A stretch of DNA of 64,000 nt from Ereboglobus sp. PH5-10 (GTDB taxonomy: Bacteria > Verrucomicrobiota > Verrucomicrobiia > Opitutales > Opitutaceae): assembly GCF_029504735.1 (NCBI RefSeq), contig NZ_JAQFIP010000006.1:62001-126000 (forward strand), read 5' to 3'. Of this stretch, positions 26,970 through 36,916 are shown piece by piece. The position numbers and the translations under genes were made by a program. The number at the start of each line of letters is the position of its first letter. Position 1 is the stretch's first letter. A model generated the notes under the pieces. The model saw only the letters and a program-made list of their open reading frames with translations. It was not told where the DNA came from and did no database searches.

Positions 26970-28823
26970 TCACACCTCGATGAGGTCTTTTTCAGTGCGG
27001 AGGTTTTTGATGATGAACTCCTGGCGTTCGGGAGTGTTTTTGCCCATGAAAAAGCTCAAAAGCTGATCGCTGTTGTGGACGTGCTCGAGCGTGACTTTTT
27101 CGAGGCGGATGTCCTCGCCAATGAAATCCTTGAACTCGCCGGCTGAGATTTCACCGAGGCCTTTGAAGCGTGTGGTTTCGGCGGTCTGGCCGAGTTTTTT
27201 CAGGGCGCTTTGTTTTTCGGCTTCGTTGTAACAGTAAATGGTTTCCTTTTTGTTGCGCACGCGGAAGAGCGGAGTTTCGAGGAAGAAGACGTGGCCGTTG
27301 GTGATCAACTCCGGGAAAAATTGGAGGAAAAAGCTGAGGATGAGCAGGCGGATATGCATGCCGTCCACGTCGGCGTCGGTCGCGACGATGATTTTGTTGT
27401 AGCGGAGGCTGTCGAGGCCGTCCTCGATATTGAGGGCGCTTTGGAGGAGGTGAAACTCCTCGTTTTCGTAGATGATCTTTTTGGTGAGGCCGTAGGTGTT
27501 GAGGGGTTTGCCGCGGAGGGCGAAGACGGCCTGCGTCTGCACGTTGCGGCAGGAGGTGAGGGAGCCGGCGGCGGAATCGCCCTCGACGATGAAGAGTGAA
27601 CTGTCCTCGGCGCGCTTGTCCTTGCTGTCGAGGTGCACGCGGCAGTCGCGGAGTTTTTTGTTGTGAAGGGAGGCTTTTTTGGCGCGTTCGCGGGCGATGT
27701 TGCGGATGCCGGCGAGTTCCTTGCGCTCGCGTTCGCTGTCCTCGATTTTGCGCTTGATGGCGTCGGCCGCCTCGGGGTTGCGGTGCAGGTAGTTGTCGAG
27801 GTGTTGCTGGAGAAAACTGGTGACAAAATTCCGGATGGTGGGGGCGTTTTTCTCGGGGGAGGTGGTGACCGATCCGAGCTTGGTTTTGGTTTGCGACTCG
27901 AAGATGGGTTCCATCACGCGAACAGAAACGGCGGCGACGATGGACTGGCGAATGTCGGCGGCCTCGTAGTCCTTCTTGAAGAAGTTGCGGACAGTGGTGA
28001 CGACGCCCTCCTTGAAGGCGGTGAGGTGCGTGCCGCCCATGGTAGTTTGCTGGCCGTTGACAAAGGAGTAATATTCCTCGCCGTAGTGGGCGCCGTGGGT
28101 CATGGCGATTTCGATGTCCTCGCCTTCGAGGTGAATCATGGGGTAAAGCGGCTCGCCGGTGAGCTTTTTGGCAAGCAAGTCCTTGAGGCCGTTTTCGGAG
28201 CGGAAATTTTTACCGTTAAAGCTGAGGGTGAGGCCGCGGTTGAGGTAGGCGTAGTTCCAGAGCATTTCCTCTATGAACTCGGAGCGGAAGCGGAAGTCCT
28301 TACCGAAAAGAGCCTCGTCGGGCGTGAACTCGACAAGCGTGCCGTTGCGTTCGCCGGGCGGGGTGCTAACGACCTTGCCGTCCTTTTTGAGTTTGCCCTG
28401 GTAGAATTCGACGAGGCGCGACTTGCCGTCGCGGATGGCCTGGGCGCGGTATTCGAGGGAGAGCGCGTTGACGGCTTTTTGGCCGACACCGTTGAGGCCG
28501 ATGGCCTTCTTGAAGGTTTCGGAGTCGTATTTCGCGCCGGTGTTGATAATGGAGACGCACTCGACGAGTTTGCCGAGGGGAATGCCGCGTCCGTAATCGC
28601 GCACGTAGATGGAACGGTCGGCGAGGTGAATTTCGACGCGCTTGCCGAAGCCCATCGTGAATTCGTCGATGGCGTTGTCGATGGTTTCCTTGATGAGCAC
28701 GTAGATGCCGTCGTCGGGATGGGAGCCGTTGCCGAGGCGCCCGATATACATGCCGGGGCGCAGGCGGATGTGCTCGAGGGCGGAGAGTGTCTTGATGGAT
28801 TTTTCGTCGTAAGTGGCGGACAT
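26970..28823 (-). CDS. type IIA DNA topoisomerase B subunit (ParE/GyrB type)
   Basis: 617 residues from the ATG at 28823 ([20 protein letters not shown]); the frame remains open to 29618 but runs into radC sequence and is not protein-like. ATPase (GHKL) motifs: [10 protein letters not shown] with Asn50, [12 protein letters not shown] and [13 protein letters not shown]. The transducer and TOPRIM parts follow, with EGDSAAGS (Glu414) and [10 protein letters not shown] (483-492) for metal. It supplies ATP-driven strand passage with an A subunit (ParC or GyrA), which is not in the window. The length and N-terminus are closer to topoisomerase IV B proteins of Bacteroidota and Verrucomicrobiota than to canonical GyrB of about 800 residues. 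ParE is preferred over GyrB on size. Confidence 0.9.
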   Translation of the reverse strand: MSATYDEKSIKTLSALEHIRLRPGMYIGRLGNGSHPDDGIYVLIKETIDNAIDEFTMGFGKRVEIHLADRSIYVRDYGRGIPLGKLVECVSIINTGAKYDSETFKKAIGLNGVGQKAVNALSLEYRAQAIRDGKSRLVEFYQGKLKKDGKVVSTPPGERNGTLVEFTPDEALFGKDFRFRSEFIEEMLWNYAYLNRGLTLSFNGKNFRSENGLKDLLAKKLTGEPLYPMIHLEGEDIEIAMTHGAHYGEEYYSFVNGQQTTMGGTHLTAFKEGVVTTVRNFFKKDYEAADIRQSIVAAVSVRVMEPIFESQTKTKLGSVTTSPEKNAPTIRNFVTSFLQQHLDNYLHRNPEAADAIKRKIEDSERERKELAGIRNIARERAKKASLHNKKLRDCRVHLDSKDKRAEDSSLFIVEGDSAAGSLTSCRNVQTQAVFALRGKPLNTYGLTKKIIYENEEFHLLQSALNIEDGLDSLRYNKIIVATDADVDGMHIRLLILSFFLQFFPELITNGHVFFLETPLFRVRNKKETIYCYNEAEKQSALKKLGQTAETTRFKGLGEISAGEFKDFIGEDIRLEKVTLEHVHNSDQLLSFFMGKNTPERQEFIIKNLRTEKDLIEV

Positions 28824-29085
28824 GTGCGAAAAAGAGAAGAAGTGTGAGTGGTGAAGTGTGAAAAATAGCGCGTTTGGCGTCGGGCGGGTTGCCGCCCGGA
28901 CGGAAAAACGAAAACAAATAATCGTTCGGCTGAGAGCCCGCGGGGCAAGATGTTTTGCACAAATCCACCAGAATTGCCTTTGCGAACCGCGGCGGCGCGC
29001 CGCTGGTTTTCGGTTGCCACGACGCAGGTTGGGCGTGATTTGTTCTGCGAACCCCGTTTTACCCTTGGACAATGCAAAACCAGCC

Positions 29086-29793
29086 ATGAATGCGCAGAGT
29101 CGTTTGAAGGAATTGGCGGCGACTGAGCGGCCACAGGAACGGTTGCAACGGCTGGGAGCGGGGGCGTTGAGCGATGTGGAGTTGCTGGCGATGCTGTTGC
29201 GGAGCGGAACGCGCGGGCATGATGTGCTGACACTCGCCGGGGCGTTGTTGCGCGAGGCGGGATCGCTGGGGGCGTTGATTGGCTGGAGGGAAAACGATTT
29301 CAAGAAACTGAAGGGAATCGGGCGCGTGAAGGCGTTGCAGTTGTTAACGGTAATGGAAGTGGCGCGACGGGTGCTGGCGCAGCAAAACGGCGCGGCTCCG
29401 GTATTCGACAAGGGTGATGGGGTGGCGGCATATATGAGGCCGTTTTGCGCGGGGGCGGAGGTGGAGAAGTTTTGGATTTTGTGTCTGAACCGAAAAAACC
29501 GGCTGCTAAAACTGGTGGAGCTTTCATCGGGGACGGCGACGCAGGCGCTAGCGGGAACGCGCGAGATTTTTCGCGAGGCGTTGCGCGAGGGCGCGGTGGG
29601 TATCATTTGCGTGCACAATCATCCGAGCGGCGACCCGATGCCGAGCGCGCAGGATATCCAGACGACGCGGCAGATTCGCGAGGGTGCGAGGGTGCTTGGC
29701 GTGGATTTGGTTGACCACGTAATCGTGGGCGAGGCGGCAAACGACCCTGCCGGCGCGGGATGGTATTCGTTCAAGATGGCGGGGCTGCTGTGA
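29086..29793 (+). CDS. radC: RadC family protein (JAMM/MPN+ domain)
   Basis: 235 residues from the ATG at 29086; the extra upstream frame overlaps the divergent topoisomerase promoter and is not conserved-looking. An N-terminal helix-hairpin-helix region with [13 protein letters not shown] (75-87) is followed by the RadC JAMM domain with metal ligands His177 and His179 in [15 protein letters not shown] and Asp190. The name derives from a radiation-sensitivity link in E. coli that was later disputed; the molecular role remains unclear. It diverges from the topoisomerase gene by 262 bases. Confidence 0.93.
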   Translation: MNAQSRLKELAATERPQERLQRLGAGALSDVELLAMLLRSGTRGHDVLTLAGALLREAGSLGALIGWRENDFKKLKGIGRVKALQLLTVMEVARRVLAQQNGAAPVFDKGDGVAAYMRPFCAGAEVEKFWILCLNRKNRLLKLVELSSGTATQALAGTREIFREALREGAVGIICVHNHPSGDPMPSAQDIQTTRQIREGARVLGVDLVDHVIVGEAANDPAGAGWYSFKMAGLL

Positions 29794-29987
29794 CTGCGTG
29801 AAAGCTCGTTGCAATCAATGCTGCAATTGGCGCCGGCTCGCGACTCATTTTGCCTCGTCGCGTCTGATCCGGTCGTGGTTATGGCATCATATTCCTTCGC
29901 ACTTCGCATGCTTGCGCGGGTCTCAAGCTTTCCCAACTCTTCAAGCCGGTTTCGGTTCTCAACTTTTTCCCAACAGTTTTTCAACGA

Positions 29988-31085
29988 ATGATTTTGCCGC
30001 GTTTTTTTTCCACATTCGCACTCACCTTTTTTCTCGCGGGTGTTTTTTCGGGATGCGCCACCCGCGCCGAGCTGCCGCCCGGGATTGCCGCGCCCAAGGG
30101 AGCGGATGCGCCACCACCCGCGCAATTCGTTCCCGTGCCGGTCAAACCCAAGCAACACCCGCAACTCGACACCGAAAAAGCCGATCGTGAATTGCGCGAA
30201 ATCGTTGCCGCGCAAAATACTATTTTCGCCGAGGCCGAGGCGGCGGGCGCCAATTTTGACCGCGACAGTTTCCGCTCAAAATTGCAGCAACTCACCCATC
30301 GCTACGACAAGTTGCTCCGCATGAACCCCAATTACGTGCCGGGCTGCGTCGCCTACGGGCTCCTGCTGGACAAAATCGGCATGAGCCGCGAAGGAGCCGC
30401 GTTCATGTATAAGGCCAACGAACTCGACGACAAAATCCCCGTCGTGAAAAACCAGCTCGGCAATTTCTGCGCCGAGGAGGGCCGCCCGCTCGAAGCCTAC
30501 ATATTCTACAACGCCGCCATAGCGCTCGCCCCGCAAGAACCGCTTTATTATTATCAGCTCGGCACGCTGCTCGCCGAGGCGCGCGATATTTTTCTGAAGG
30601 AACAACCCGAAATGTGGTCGCGCTCGACAATCGACCAGGCCATGCAAGCCGCCTTCCTGCAAGCCACCGAGCTCACCCCCGGCGACTGGCGATACGCCTA
30701 CCGTTACGGCCTTTCGTTTTACGACCTCCAAACCGGCGAATGGGAGGCCGCGTTGCAATTCTGGGAAGTCTTCGAGACAAAACTCAAACCCGGCATCGAG
30801 CAACAAGTCTGCCGTATCCACCAGGCAAAAGCCCTCGGCCAGCTCCGCCGTCTCAAGGACGCGCAAACCAAACTCGACACCGTGACCGCCGATGAACTTT
30901 TAACGCAAAAAATGTCGGCCGTGCTGGAAATCGACGCCCTGCGCAAAAAAGGCGTCGCCGACCAAAGCGAGCCGGCGAAGGCGGATGCGCAAAAAAGCGG
31001 GGCAAACGGCGAACAAAACAAAAAGACCGCGCCTGTTGATAAGCAAAGCGAAATACCGCAAGCGCCCAAAAATAATGACGACTAG
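29988..31085 (+). CDS. TPR-type lipoprotein
   Basis: 365 residues. A lipoprotein signal with lipobox VFSGC (Cys23), then a proline-rich linker. From about residue 65 to 300 a series of helix pairs reads as tetratricopeptide repeats: NPNYVPGCVAYGLLLDKIGMSREGAAFMYKA, PVVKNQLGNFCAEEGRPLEAYIFYNAAI, EPLYYYQLGTLLAEA and GLSFYDLQTGEWEAALQFWEV. The last 50 residues are charged, low-complexity and disordered (KADAQKSGANGEQNKK). It probably sits at the inner face of the outer membrane and binds protein partners, which are unknown. It converges with the methylase gene with only 17 bases between. Confidence 0.75.
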   Translation: MILPRFFSTFALTFFLAGVFSGCATRAELPPGIAAPKGADAPPPAQFVPVPVKPKQHPQLDTEKADRELREIVAAQNTIFAEAEAAGANFDRDSFRSKLQQLTHRYDKLLRMNPNYVPGCVAYGLLLDKIGMSREGAAFMYKANELDDKIPVVKNQLGNFCAEEGRPLEAYIFYNAAIALAPQEPLYYYQLGTLLAEARDIFLKEQPEMWSRSTIDQAMQAAFLQATELTPGDWRYAYRYGLSFYDLQTGEWEAALQFWEVFETKLKPGIEQQVCRIHQAKALGQLRRLKDAQTKLDTVTADELLTQKMSAVLEIDALRKKGVADQSEPAKADAQKSGANGEQNKKTAPVDKQSEIPQAPKNNDD

Positions 31086-31102
31086 CAAACCGAGGCACCG
31101 GT

Positions 31103-32002
31103 TTATATTAACCAGCTCATATCTTTGCTTATAGCCAATTCGCTCATTTCAGCATGATGCGTATTTTTCATGGCAATTTGCCTGTGTTGAAATCCATGCT
31201 GGTTAGCCAGCGTCACCACCTCTTCGGCATTGTCGTATGTTAACACGAAAGAACCCTGAAGACCGCCGCATATTGAAAATAATTTTTCATGATCTATTTT
31301 CCAATATGTATATAATCGTGATCCGGCGCTTTTGCTTCCCGGAATCGAATAGGGTGGATCTATAAAAAACAATGCCTTTTGGTTCTTGTATTTATTGAAT
31401 ACACTGAACGCATCGTCATGCAGGAATTTGATGCGATGTCTAATCAAGTGTATCTGCTGAATTCGCCTGGCAAGTGTTTGCGGATACCAGCGACTTGATA
31501 CACCCTTTCCGTTTTCTCCATGCTTAAGCAACCCCGAACCGGATGCGAGTATGCCTCCGTGAACCGTGCGATTTTTTATTATGGTTTGAAATGCGACATC
31601 CCGTGTTTCCTTGTAATGGTCCTCTAGAACGCGCCTTGCGTTTTCCAGCGTCATCTCGAACCTAATTATGCGATTTATTAACCAGTCGGCGTCATCCGAC
31701 AGAATTGTCTGCCATACAGCCGCAACTTGCGCGTCCAGCTCAACCATCACTACTTCGTCACACAGTGACTCCGCCGCCGCTGTCAGGCTGATAATCCCTC
31801 CTCCGGCAAACGGTTCCACCAGCAATTTGGGTCTCGCTGGCTGGGATTGAATCCATTGACGGAATCTGGGCACAAACCAAGTTTTGCCACCAGGATAGCG
31901 AAACGGACTCAACTGAGGCACGCTGGCAACATTTATTGGTTTGGGTCGGGGCGTCGAATCCTCGATTATATCCAATGATAATTGTTTAGTAACAGAAACC
32001 AT
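31103..32002 (-). CDS. D12-class N6-adenine DNA methyltransferase
   Basis: 299 residues. Motifs of the D12 (Dam-like) class: SPFRYPGGKTW (32-42) for S-adenosylmethionine at the N-terminus, EPFAGGG (63-69) as motif I, and DPPY (215-218) as the catalytic motif IV for adenine N6. The stop is close to the C-terminus of a full-length family member. It starts 5 bases after the stop of the nuclease gene on the same strand, so both are in one operon with the nuclease first. Low GC sets both apart from neighbours. Taken together this is the modification half of a type II restriction-modification system. The target site cannot be predicted. Confidence 0.92.
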   Translation of the reverse strand: MVSVTKQLSLDIIEDSTPRPKPINVASVPQLSPFRYPGGKTWFVPRFRQWIQSQPARPKLLVEPFAGGGIISLTAAAESLCDEVVMVELDAQVAAVWQTILSDDADWLINRIIRFEMTLENARRVLEDHYKETRDVAFQTIIKNRTVHGGILASGSGLLKHGENGKGVSSRWYPQTLARRIQQIHLIRHRIKFLHDDAFSVFNKYKNQKALFFIDPPYSIPGSKSAGSRLYTYWKIDHEKLFSICGGLQGSFVLTYDNAEEVVTLANQHGFQHRQIAMKNTHHAEMSELAISKDMSWLI

Positions 32003-32007
32003 GGCGT

Positions 32008-32892
32008 CTATCCGGACAGTTTAACCTGCAATGTTTCGGTTGTGGGCGGAGTTTCCAGTTTCTCATCAAGTTTGTTTTGGAGTTTTTTAAGAAAATCCCC
32101 CACATTGCCCGCCCTTGAGCGTGTGATTTTATTCAAGGCCGGGGCAAATTGCGTATACACAATTTCATCCAAAACCATTTTGTAGCGACCTGACTGCAAT
32201 TTGAAATCATATATGAACCAGGCCATCTCGGCTTTCTTTTTGGGCACTCTTTCCAGTGTTGGAAGCGTTGCAAAAAAATGTCGATCCAACGCAACGGCGG
32301 TCTTCTTGTTCCACGCATTAAGAATTCCGCCTTTATATATTAGCTGGGGAGCAAGCCTTTTTCTAGAACTCGAAAGAAAGTCGGGATTGGGATAATTCTC
32401 CTGTTTTAGCCAATTCATTGACGCACGTTTGGGGCAATCCTGCATATAATATTCAAATGGGTTGCGCACATTACCTGAAATATAAACTGCCTGAACCTCC
32501 AGTGCGCCAAAATCGTATATTTTTCCATTGTCGTCGTAAGCAACAATTACAACGTCGATATTGCCGGCACTCCTGCCGTCCTCATCCTGAAGGCGTATCT
32601 CCGTCAAGGTTGTCCATTTTGCCTTGGTGTCGAAAAAGAATTCGGCGGCATCGGTGGCGATCAACCAATCCTCGCGAAACCTCACTGGGCATGTGCTGAC
32701 TATGTTTGCGCCGTCATATACTGAACAGACGCCGAGAGGATTCTTGGCCTTATCCTTGGTGCAGTTTGGCACCTTGTTGTAGAAAGGGCACAGTTTTGTC
32801 CTACGGGCACGAATCGCCTCCGGGCTTTGGTTATTGATCGGATATCCAAAAACCTCGGCAAGGGGCTGATTAAGATTCGGCTTGAGTGGCAT
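32008..32892 (-). CDS. NotI-like type II restriction endonuclease
   Basis: 294 residues. The N-terminal part has four spaced cysteines (Cys35, 44, 56, 68) in CPF-x-C-x-GVCSV-x-CPVRF order, matching the Fe-Cys4 knot of NotI. Behind this, GNIDVVIVAYD (Asp113) and FGALEVQAVYISG (Glu132, Gln134) fit the NotI catalytic D...ExQ variant of the PD-(D/E)xK fold, and a preceding LAEVFGYPI resembles the start of NotI. It should cut unmodified DNA at a specific site protected by the neighbouring methylase. NotI itself is partnered by a cytosine enzyme, while here the partner is an adenine methylase, so the specificity must differ. The lower GC suggests horizontal transfer. Recognition site unknown. Confidence 0.75.
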   Translation of the reverse strand: MPLKPNLNQPLAEVFGYPINNQSPEAIRARRTKLCPFYNKVPNCTKDKAKNPLGVCSVYDGANIVSTCPVRFREDWLIATDAAEFFFDTKAKWTTLTEIRLQDEDGRSAGNIDVVIVAYDDNGKIYDFGALEVQAVYISGNVRNPFEYYMQDCPKRASMNWLKQENYPNPDFLSSSRKRLAPQLIYKGGILNAWNKKTAVALDRHFFATLPTLERVPKKKAEMAWFIYDFKLQSGRYKMVLDEIVYTQFAPALNKITRSRAGNVGDFLKKLQNKLDEKLETPPTTETLQVKLSG

Positions 32893-33032
32893 GGTCTCAA
32901 GTAATCCAGCCCAAGGGATAAATGCGAGAAAAAGGTTTTCAAACTGGCCAGGGCTTCATTGCTGTGGGTGGCTGAAAGCGGCCCTCACTTTTAATTTCAC
33001 TCTTTGCCGCAGTGCGTCCATAGTGCGGGGTC

Positions 33033-34445
33033 ATGATTTCCAACCGCGACACCATCGCCGCGCTCGCCACGCCGCTCGGCACATCGGCAATCGCCATCGT
33101 GCGCGCGAGCGGGCCGGATTGTGCCGCCATCGCCCGCGACGCGCTCGAACTCCCCCACCCTCCCCAACCCCGCGCCGCCACCCATGCGGATTATCGCAAC
33201 CGTTCCGGCGCGCTGCTGGATGATGTCGTCGCCATCTATTACGCCGCGCCCAACTCCTACACGGGCGATGACATTCTCGAAATCTCCTGCCACGGAAACC
33301 CTTTCATTGCCCAAAAAATCCTCGAAGACCTTCTCGCGCGCGGTTGCCGCCCCGCCGAGGCGGGCGAGTTCACGCGTCGCGCCTTCGCCAATGGTCGCAT
33401 CGATTTGAGCCAGGCCGAGGCGGTCATGGACCTCATCCATGCGCGCAGTGAAAGGGCGTTAACCGCAGCCAACCAACAACTTCGCGGTTCTCTCGGGCGC
33501 CATCTCGACGCGCTCACCGAGAACCTCCTCTCCGCCCTCGCCCGCATCGAGGCGTATATCGATTTTCCCGACGAAGACCTTCCGGCGGAAGATCGCGCGA
33601 TTGTCCGGCGCGACATTGAGGATCTCTCAAAAGGCACGGCGCGGCTCCTCGCCACACAGCACTATGGCGAACTTTTGCGCGAAGGCATCCGCACGGTCAT
33701 TATCGGCGAGCCCAACGCCGGCAAAAGCTCCCTGCTCAACCGCCTCGTCGGCCAGGAACGCGCGCTCGTAAGTGCCGAACCCGGAACGACTCGCGATTTT
33801 ATCGAAGAGCGACTCCACATCGGCCCGCACTGCCTGCGGCTCATTGACACCGCCGGCCTGAACCCCTCCCCTGCCCCGCTCGAAAAACTCGGCATGCAAA
33901 AAACCCTCGAGCGCGCAGCCGAGGCGGACCTGTTCCTGCTCGTGCTCGATGCCACACGCCCCCACCCCAGTCTGCCGCCGGAAATTTTGGAAAAGTTATC
34001 ACAGGAAAACGCCCTGATTGTCTTGAACAAGATTGACCTCGTGCCCGTTGCCGGGGCGGCAACGGGAAATTCCAAATCCAAAATAAATCTCAAATTCCAA
34101 AATCAAGATTTCAAAAATTACAACATAACTCATTTTTGTGGAACAAGTTGCGTGACAGGGGAAGGGTTGGATGCGCTTGAAAAAGCCATTATTGATCGCG
34201 CCGAAACATTTCGCCGCGACCAAGGCGACGAGATTATCGCGATCAACTCCCGCCATGCCGACGCCCTTTCGCGTGCCCAAGCCAGCTTCGCCTCCGCCCT
34301 CGTTCATCTCGACACCAACGGCCCCGTCGAATTGCTCGCCGCCGACCTCCGCGCCGCCCTTGATGCCTACGGTGAAATCGGGGGCCGCATTGACAACGAG
34401 CGCATGCTCGACCACCTCTTCGCAACTTTCTGCATAGGAAAATAG
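33033..34445 (+). CDS. mnmE: tRNA modification GTPase MnmE
   Basis: 470 residues. N-terminal formyl-THF-binding domain ([22 protein letters not shown]), helical domain, then the inserted G domain with [12 protein letters not shown] (G1, 225-236), EPGTTRD (G2), DTAG (G3) and LNKID (G4), and the conserved C-terminal CIGK whose Cys is needed for activity. With MnmG it builds the cmnm5 group on U34 of certain tRNAs. The intervening segment at about residues 344-366 ([21 protein letters not shown]) is encoded by a degenerate 7-bp array and lengthens the loop between G4 and the SCVTGEG motif. mnmG follows on the same strand after 142 bases. Confidence 0.95.
   Translation: MISNRDTIAALATPLGTSAIAIVRASGPDCAAIARDALELPHPPQPRAATHADYRNRSGALLDDVVAIYYAAPNSYTGDDILEISCHGNPFIAQKILEDLLARGCRPAEAGEFTRRAFANGRIDLSQAEAVMDLIHARSERALTAANQQLRGSLGRHLDALTENLLSALARIEAYIDFPDEDLPAEDRAIVRRDIEDLSKGTARLLATQHYGELLREGIRTVIIGEPNAGKSSLLNRLVGQERALVSAEPGTTRDFIEERLHIGPHCLRLIDTAGLNPSPAPLEKLGMQKTLERAAEADLFLLVLDATRPHPSLPPEILEKLSQENALIVLNKIDLVPVAGAATGNSKSKINLKFQNQDFKNYNITHFCGTSCVTGEGLDALEKAIIDRAETFRRDQGDEIIAINSRHADALSRAQASFASALVHLDTNGPVELLAADLRAALDAYGEIGGRIDNERMLDHLFATFCIGK
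34067..34116. repeat. degenerate heptanucleotide array in mnmE
   Basis: About seven AAATTCC-like 7-mers, AT-rich and degenerate, in frame inside mnmE. The AT-rich composition contrasts sharply with the surrounding gene. Confidence 0.6.
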
Positions 34446-34470
34446 TTATGAAATTAGAATACAGAACACA

Positions 34471-34578
34471 GGAGTCAGGAGTCAGAATATAGCAAAACAG
34501 AAAGCTTCCAACCCAAACCCGCCACGGCGCTATAGCGCCTCTCCTGACTCCTATCCTTTTCAGTCCTTCAGCCTTTTT
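34471..34578. repeat. tandem arrays between mnmE and mnmG
   Basis: Two GGAGTCA 7-mers (34471-34484) and, in inverted orientation, CTCCTGA CTCCTAT (34541-34554) bracket a short stretch. An octad-type sequence TTTTCAGTCCTTCAGCC (34557-34573) then ends 14 bases before the mnmG start. The CTCCTGA unit is the same as array C in purL. Confidence 0.65.
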
Positions 34579-34587
34579 TCTTCACCC

Positions 34588-36735
34588 GTGATCTACAATC
34601 CATCCAATCCATTTGATGTCATCGTCTGCGGGGCCGGCCATGCCGGCTGCGAAGCGGCGTTGGCCGCCGCCCGCATGGGGGCGCGCACCCTGCTTGTCAC
34701 CGGCAATCTCGACACTGTTGCCCAGATGTCGTGCAACCCCGCCATCGGCGGACAGGCCAAGGGGCAAATTGTGCGCGAGATCGACGCGCTCGGTGGCGAA
34801 ATGGCTGTCAATACCGATGTTACGGGAATCCAATTTCGCCTGCTCAATGAATCGAAAGGCCCGGCAGTTCAGTCTCCCCGCGCCCAATGCGACAAAAAAG
34901 CATACCAGTTTCGCATGAAGCAAACGCTAGAGCTCCAGCCCAATCTGCAACTCTTCCAAGCCACCGTCACCGCCCTCACCTATGCCCTGCCCTCCCGCGA
35001 CCGCGTCACCGGCGTGCAGACCAATCTTGATATTGAGTTTCTCGGCCACACGGTGATCGTCACCACCGGCACGTTTCTGCGCGGGCTCATGCATATCGGC
35101 TCAAACAAAAACGAAGGCGGTCGGCTCGGCGATTTCAGCGCCCTCACCCTTTCCGCCAGCCTGCTTGAAGGCGGTATCGAGCTTGATCGCTTCAAAACCG
35201 GCACCCCCTGCCGCGTGCTCGGGCGAAGCCTGAATTTCAGCAAGATGCAGCCGCAATACGGTGACGCCTCCCCGACCCTTTTCGGATTTTACGACACGCG
35301 CGACCCGGAGGACTTGTTCCACGTGGAACAAGGGAATGCGGAATGCGGAATGCGGAGTGCGGAATGCCTGACTCCGCCATTTCACGGTGAATTGGGTAGG
35401 GCGAACCCTCCGGGTGAGCCGATGACTGGCGGCTCAGCCAGAGGTTTCGCCCTACCAAATATAAACGAGGGCGCGCGCGAAACGCCGTTCCACGTGGAAC
35501 AGCAGAAGCTTTGGCCTTTCAAGCGTCCCGGCTGGAAGCCCGGCGGTGAGCAGCTTGCGTGTTGGATGACTTACACAAATGAGCGCACGGCCTCGGTTGT
35601 GCGCGCCAATTTGCACCGTTCGGCCATGTATTCCGGACAGATCGAGGGAATCGGGCCGCGTTACTGCCCGAGTTTTGAGGACAAGATCGTCAAGTTCGCC
35701 GAAAAGCCGCGCCATTTGCTTTTTCTCGAACCCGAGGGGCGCACGACCGACGAGTATTATATTAACGGGCTTTCCACATCGCTGCCGTTTGATGTGCAGC
35801 TCGAAATGGTGCACAGCGTGCCGGGACTCGAAAACGCCGTCATCCTTCGTCCAGCTTATGCGGTCGAATACGATTATGCGCCGCCGACCCAGCTTTACCC
35901 GTCGCTTGAATCGAAGAAGGTCGAGAATCTTTTCTTTGCGGGCCAGATCAACGGCACTTCGGGTTACGAGGAGGCGGCAGGGCAGGGGCTTGTCGCCGGA
36001 GTGAACGCCGTGCGAAAAATCCGACAACAAATCCCGCTCGTGATCAGCCGTCACGAGGCCTACATCGGCGTGCTCATCGACGACCTCGTGACCAAGGGCA
36101 CAAACGAGCCCTACCGCATGTTCACGAGCCGCGCCGAGCATCGTTTGCTCTTTAACCACGGCAGCGCCGAGTTGCGGCTTATTCATCACGCCCGCGAACA
36201 CGGCTTGCTCAGCGCCAGCCGGATTACGCGCATCGACGAGAAATGCCGCTTGGTCAAACAATGGATCGAGCAGTTGGAAAAAAAGCGTCCGCCCGCGGGC
36301 AGCGGGGTGGGGCAGGGGACTTGGGGCGATGTTATCCGGCGGGGCGGAACGGGTAGGGCGAAGCCTCCGGCTGAGCCGCAATCCGATGCGGACAGGTCAA
36401 ATGGCGATTTGAAAAACGGCTCAGCCGGAGGCTTCGCCCTACCATCGGAATTTCTTGAGCAATCCCAACCCGTTCGCGATGAAGTTTTGTATCGCATTGC
36501 GTATCAAGGATATTTGTCACGCGAACAACGCCAGATCGAAAAATACGCGCACATTGAAAAGATCAAGATTCCGCCCGAAATGGACTTCTTGAAAGTGCGC
36601 GGCTTGCGCAAGGAATGCGCCCAAAAACTCCAGCAATTCAAGCCCTACACCTTGGGCCAGGCGAGCCGGATCAGCGGCATCACGCCAGCCGATATCAATA
36701 TTTTGATGGCGCTAATTGCGTCCGGGCGGCTGTGA
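34588..36735 (+). CDS. mnmG: tRNA uridine carboxymethylaminomethyl-modifying enzyme MnmG
   Basis: 715 residues from a GTG start; family members are usually about 620-630. FAD motif [21 protein letters not shown] (11-31), then ATTQMSCNP-type motif [29 protein letters not shown], and C-terminal helical domain ending near [14 protein letters not shown]. It works with MnmE at tRNA U34. The excess length comes from two insertions. The first (about residues 243-305) contains two parS-like palindromes, a heptad array and a family I palindromic element, replacing the loop before [10 protein letters not shown]. The second (about 589-619) is a perfect family I element before the [12 protein letters not shown] segment. 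Both elements are read in the same frame (GRA-N/K-PP ... GSA-R/G-GFALP). The gene is probably functional because the conserved core is intact. Confidence 0.95.
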   Translation: MIYNPSNPFDVIVCGAGHAGCEAALAAARMGARTLLVTGNLDTVAQMSCNPAIGGQAKGQIVREIDALGGEMAVNTDVTGIQFRLLNESKGPAVQSPRAQCDKKAYQFRMKQTLELQPNLQLFQATVTALTYALPSRDRVTGVQTNLDIEFLGHTVIVTTGTFLRGLMHIGSNKNEGGRLGDFSALTLSASLLEGGIELDRFKTGTPCRVLGRSLNFSKMQPQYGDASPTLFGFYDTRDPEDLFHVEQGNAECGMRSAECLTPPFHGELGRANPPGEPMTGGSARGFALPNINEGARETPFHVEQQKLWPFKRPGWKPGGEQLACWMTYTNERTASVVRANLHRSAMYSGQIEGIGPRYCPSFEDKIVKFAEKPRHLLFLEPEGRTTDEYYINGLSTSLPFDVQLEMVHSVPGLENAVILRPAYAVEYDYAPPTQLYPSLESKKVENLFFAGQINGTSGYEEAAGQGLVAGVNAVRKIRQQIPLVISRHEAYIGVLIDDLVTKGTNEPYRMFTSRAEHRLLFNHGSAELRLIHHAREHGLLSASRITRIDEKCRLVKQWIEQLEKKRPPAGSGVGQGTWGDVIRRGGTGRAKPPAEPQSDADRSNGDLKNGSAGGFALPSEFLEQSQPVRDEVLYRIAYQGYLSREQRQIEKYAHIEKIKIPPEMDFLKVRGLRKECAQKLQQFKPYTLGQASRISGITPADINILMALIASGRL
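35313..35332. promoter_or_regulatory. parS-like palindrome 1 inside mnmG
   Basis: CTTGTTCCACGTGGAACAAG is a perfect 20-bp palindrome. Its central 16 bases, TGTTCCACGTGGAACA, equal the ParB-binding parS consensus of many bacteria (GTTCCACGTGGAAC core, as in Pseudomonas). It lies in the mnmG reading frame, coding the peptide LFHVEQ. Sites of this kind normally cluster near the replication origin. Confidence 0.78.
35333..35367. repeat. heptanucleotide array in mnmG
   Basis: Five GGAATGC-type 7-mers (one GGAGTGC) directly abutting parS-like site 1, in frame, coding the peptide [10 protein letters not shown]. It is the inverted form of the GCATTCC-like unit type found in purL array B. Confidence 0.88.
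35395..35456. repeat. palindromic element, family I, copy 3 inside mnmG
   Basis: Imperfect arms 35395-35421 and 35430-35456, beginning GGTAGGGCGAACCCTCCG. It is translated in frame as GRANPPGEP ... GSARGFALP and lies between the two parS-like sites. Confidence 0.85.
35487..35500. promoter_or_regulatory. parS-like palindrome 2 inside mnmG
   Basis: GTTCCACGTGGAAC, a perfect 14-bp palindrome, 172 bases from site 1 and matching the parS 16-mer at 15 of 16 positions. It also codes FHVEQ, so the peptide flanking the insertion is repeated. Confidence 0.72.
36352..36443. repeat. palindromic element, family I, copy 4 inside mnmG
   Basis: Perfect 27-bp arms (36352-36378 and 36417-36443) around 38 bases. 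It is translated in frame as GRAKPPAEP ... GSAGGFALP, the same orientation and frame as copy 3. Confidence 0.93.
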
Positions 36736-36916
36736 TTGCGATTGGTGGCAATTTGACTGGGAAGTGTGAAAGTCGCCGTCGTTGTTTGTTGTGGAGTGCG
36801 CCACGTCAATGCCGCTTTGGACGGGGCGATAAATCGCCGCACGCCATAATTGCGCGCATCTCGTTTATGGGTTACCCCTTTCGAAATTGCACCCGCTTAA
36901 TACCCGGCCGTTTCGG

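Noticed and set aside
28824-29618. N-terminal extension of the topoisomerase B subunit to 882 residues
   Set aside because: The extension crosses the divergent radC gene and has no similarity to the family, which begins at the ATG at 28823.
29548-30295. Minus-strand frames over radC and the TPR lipoprotein
   Set aside because: Antisense frames with unlikely composition; the plus-strand genes have a JAMM motif and a lipobox.
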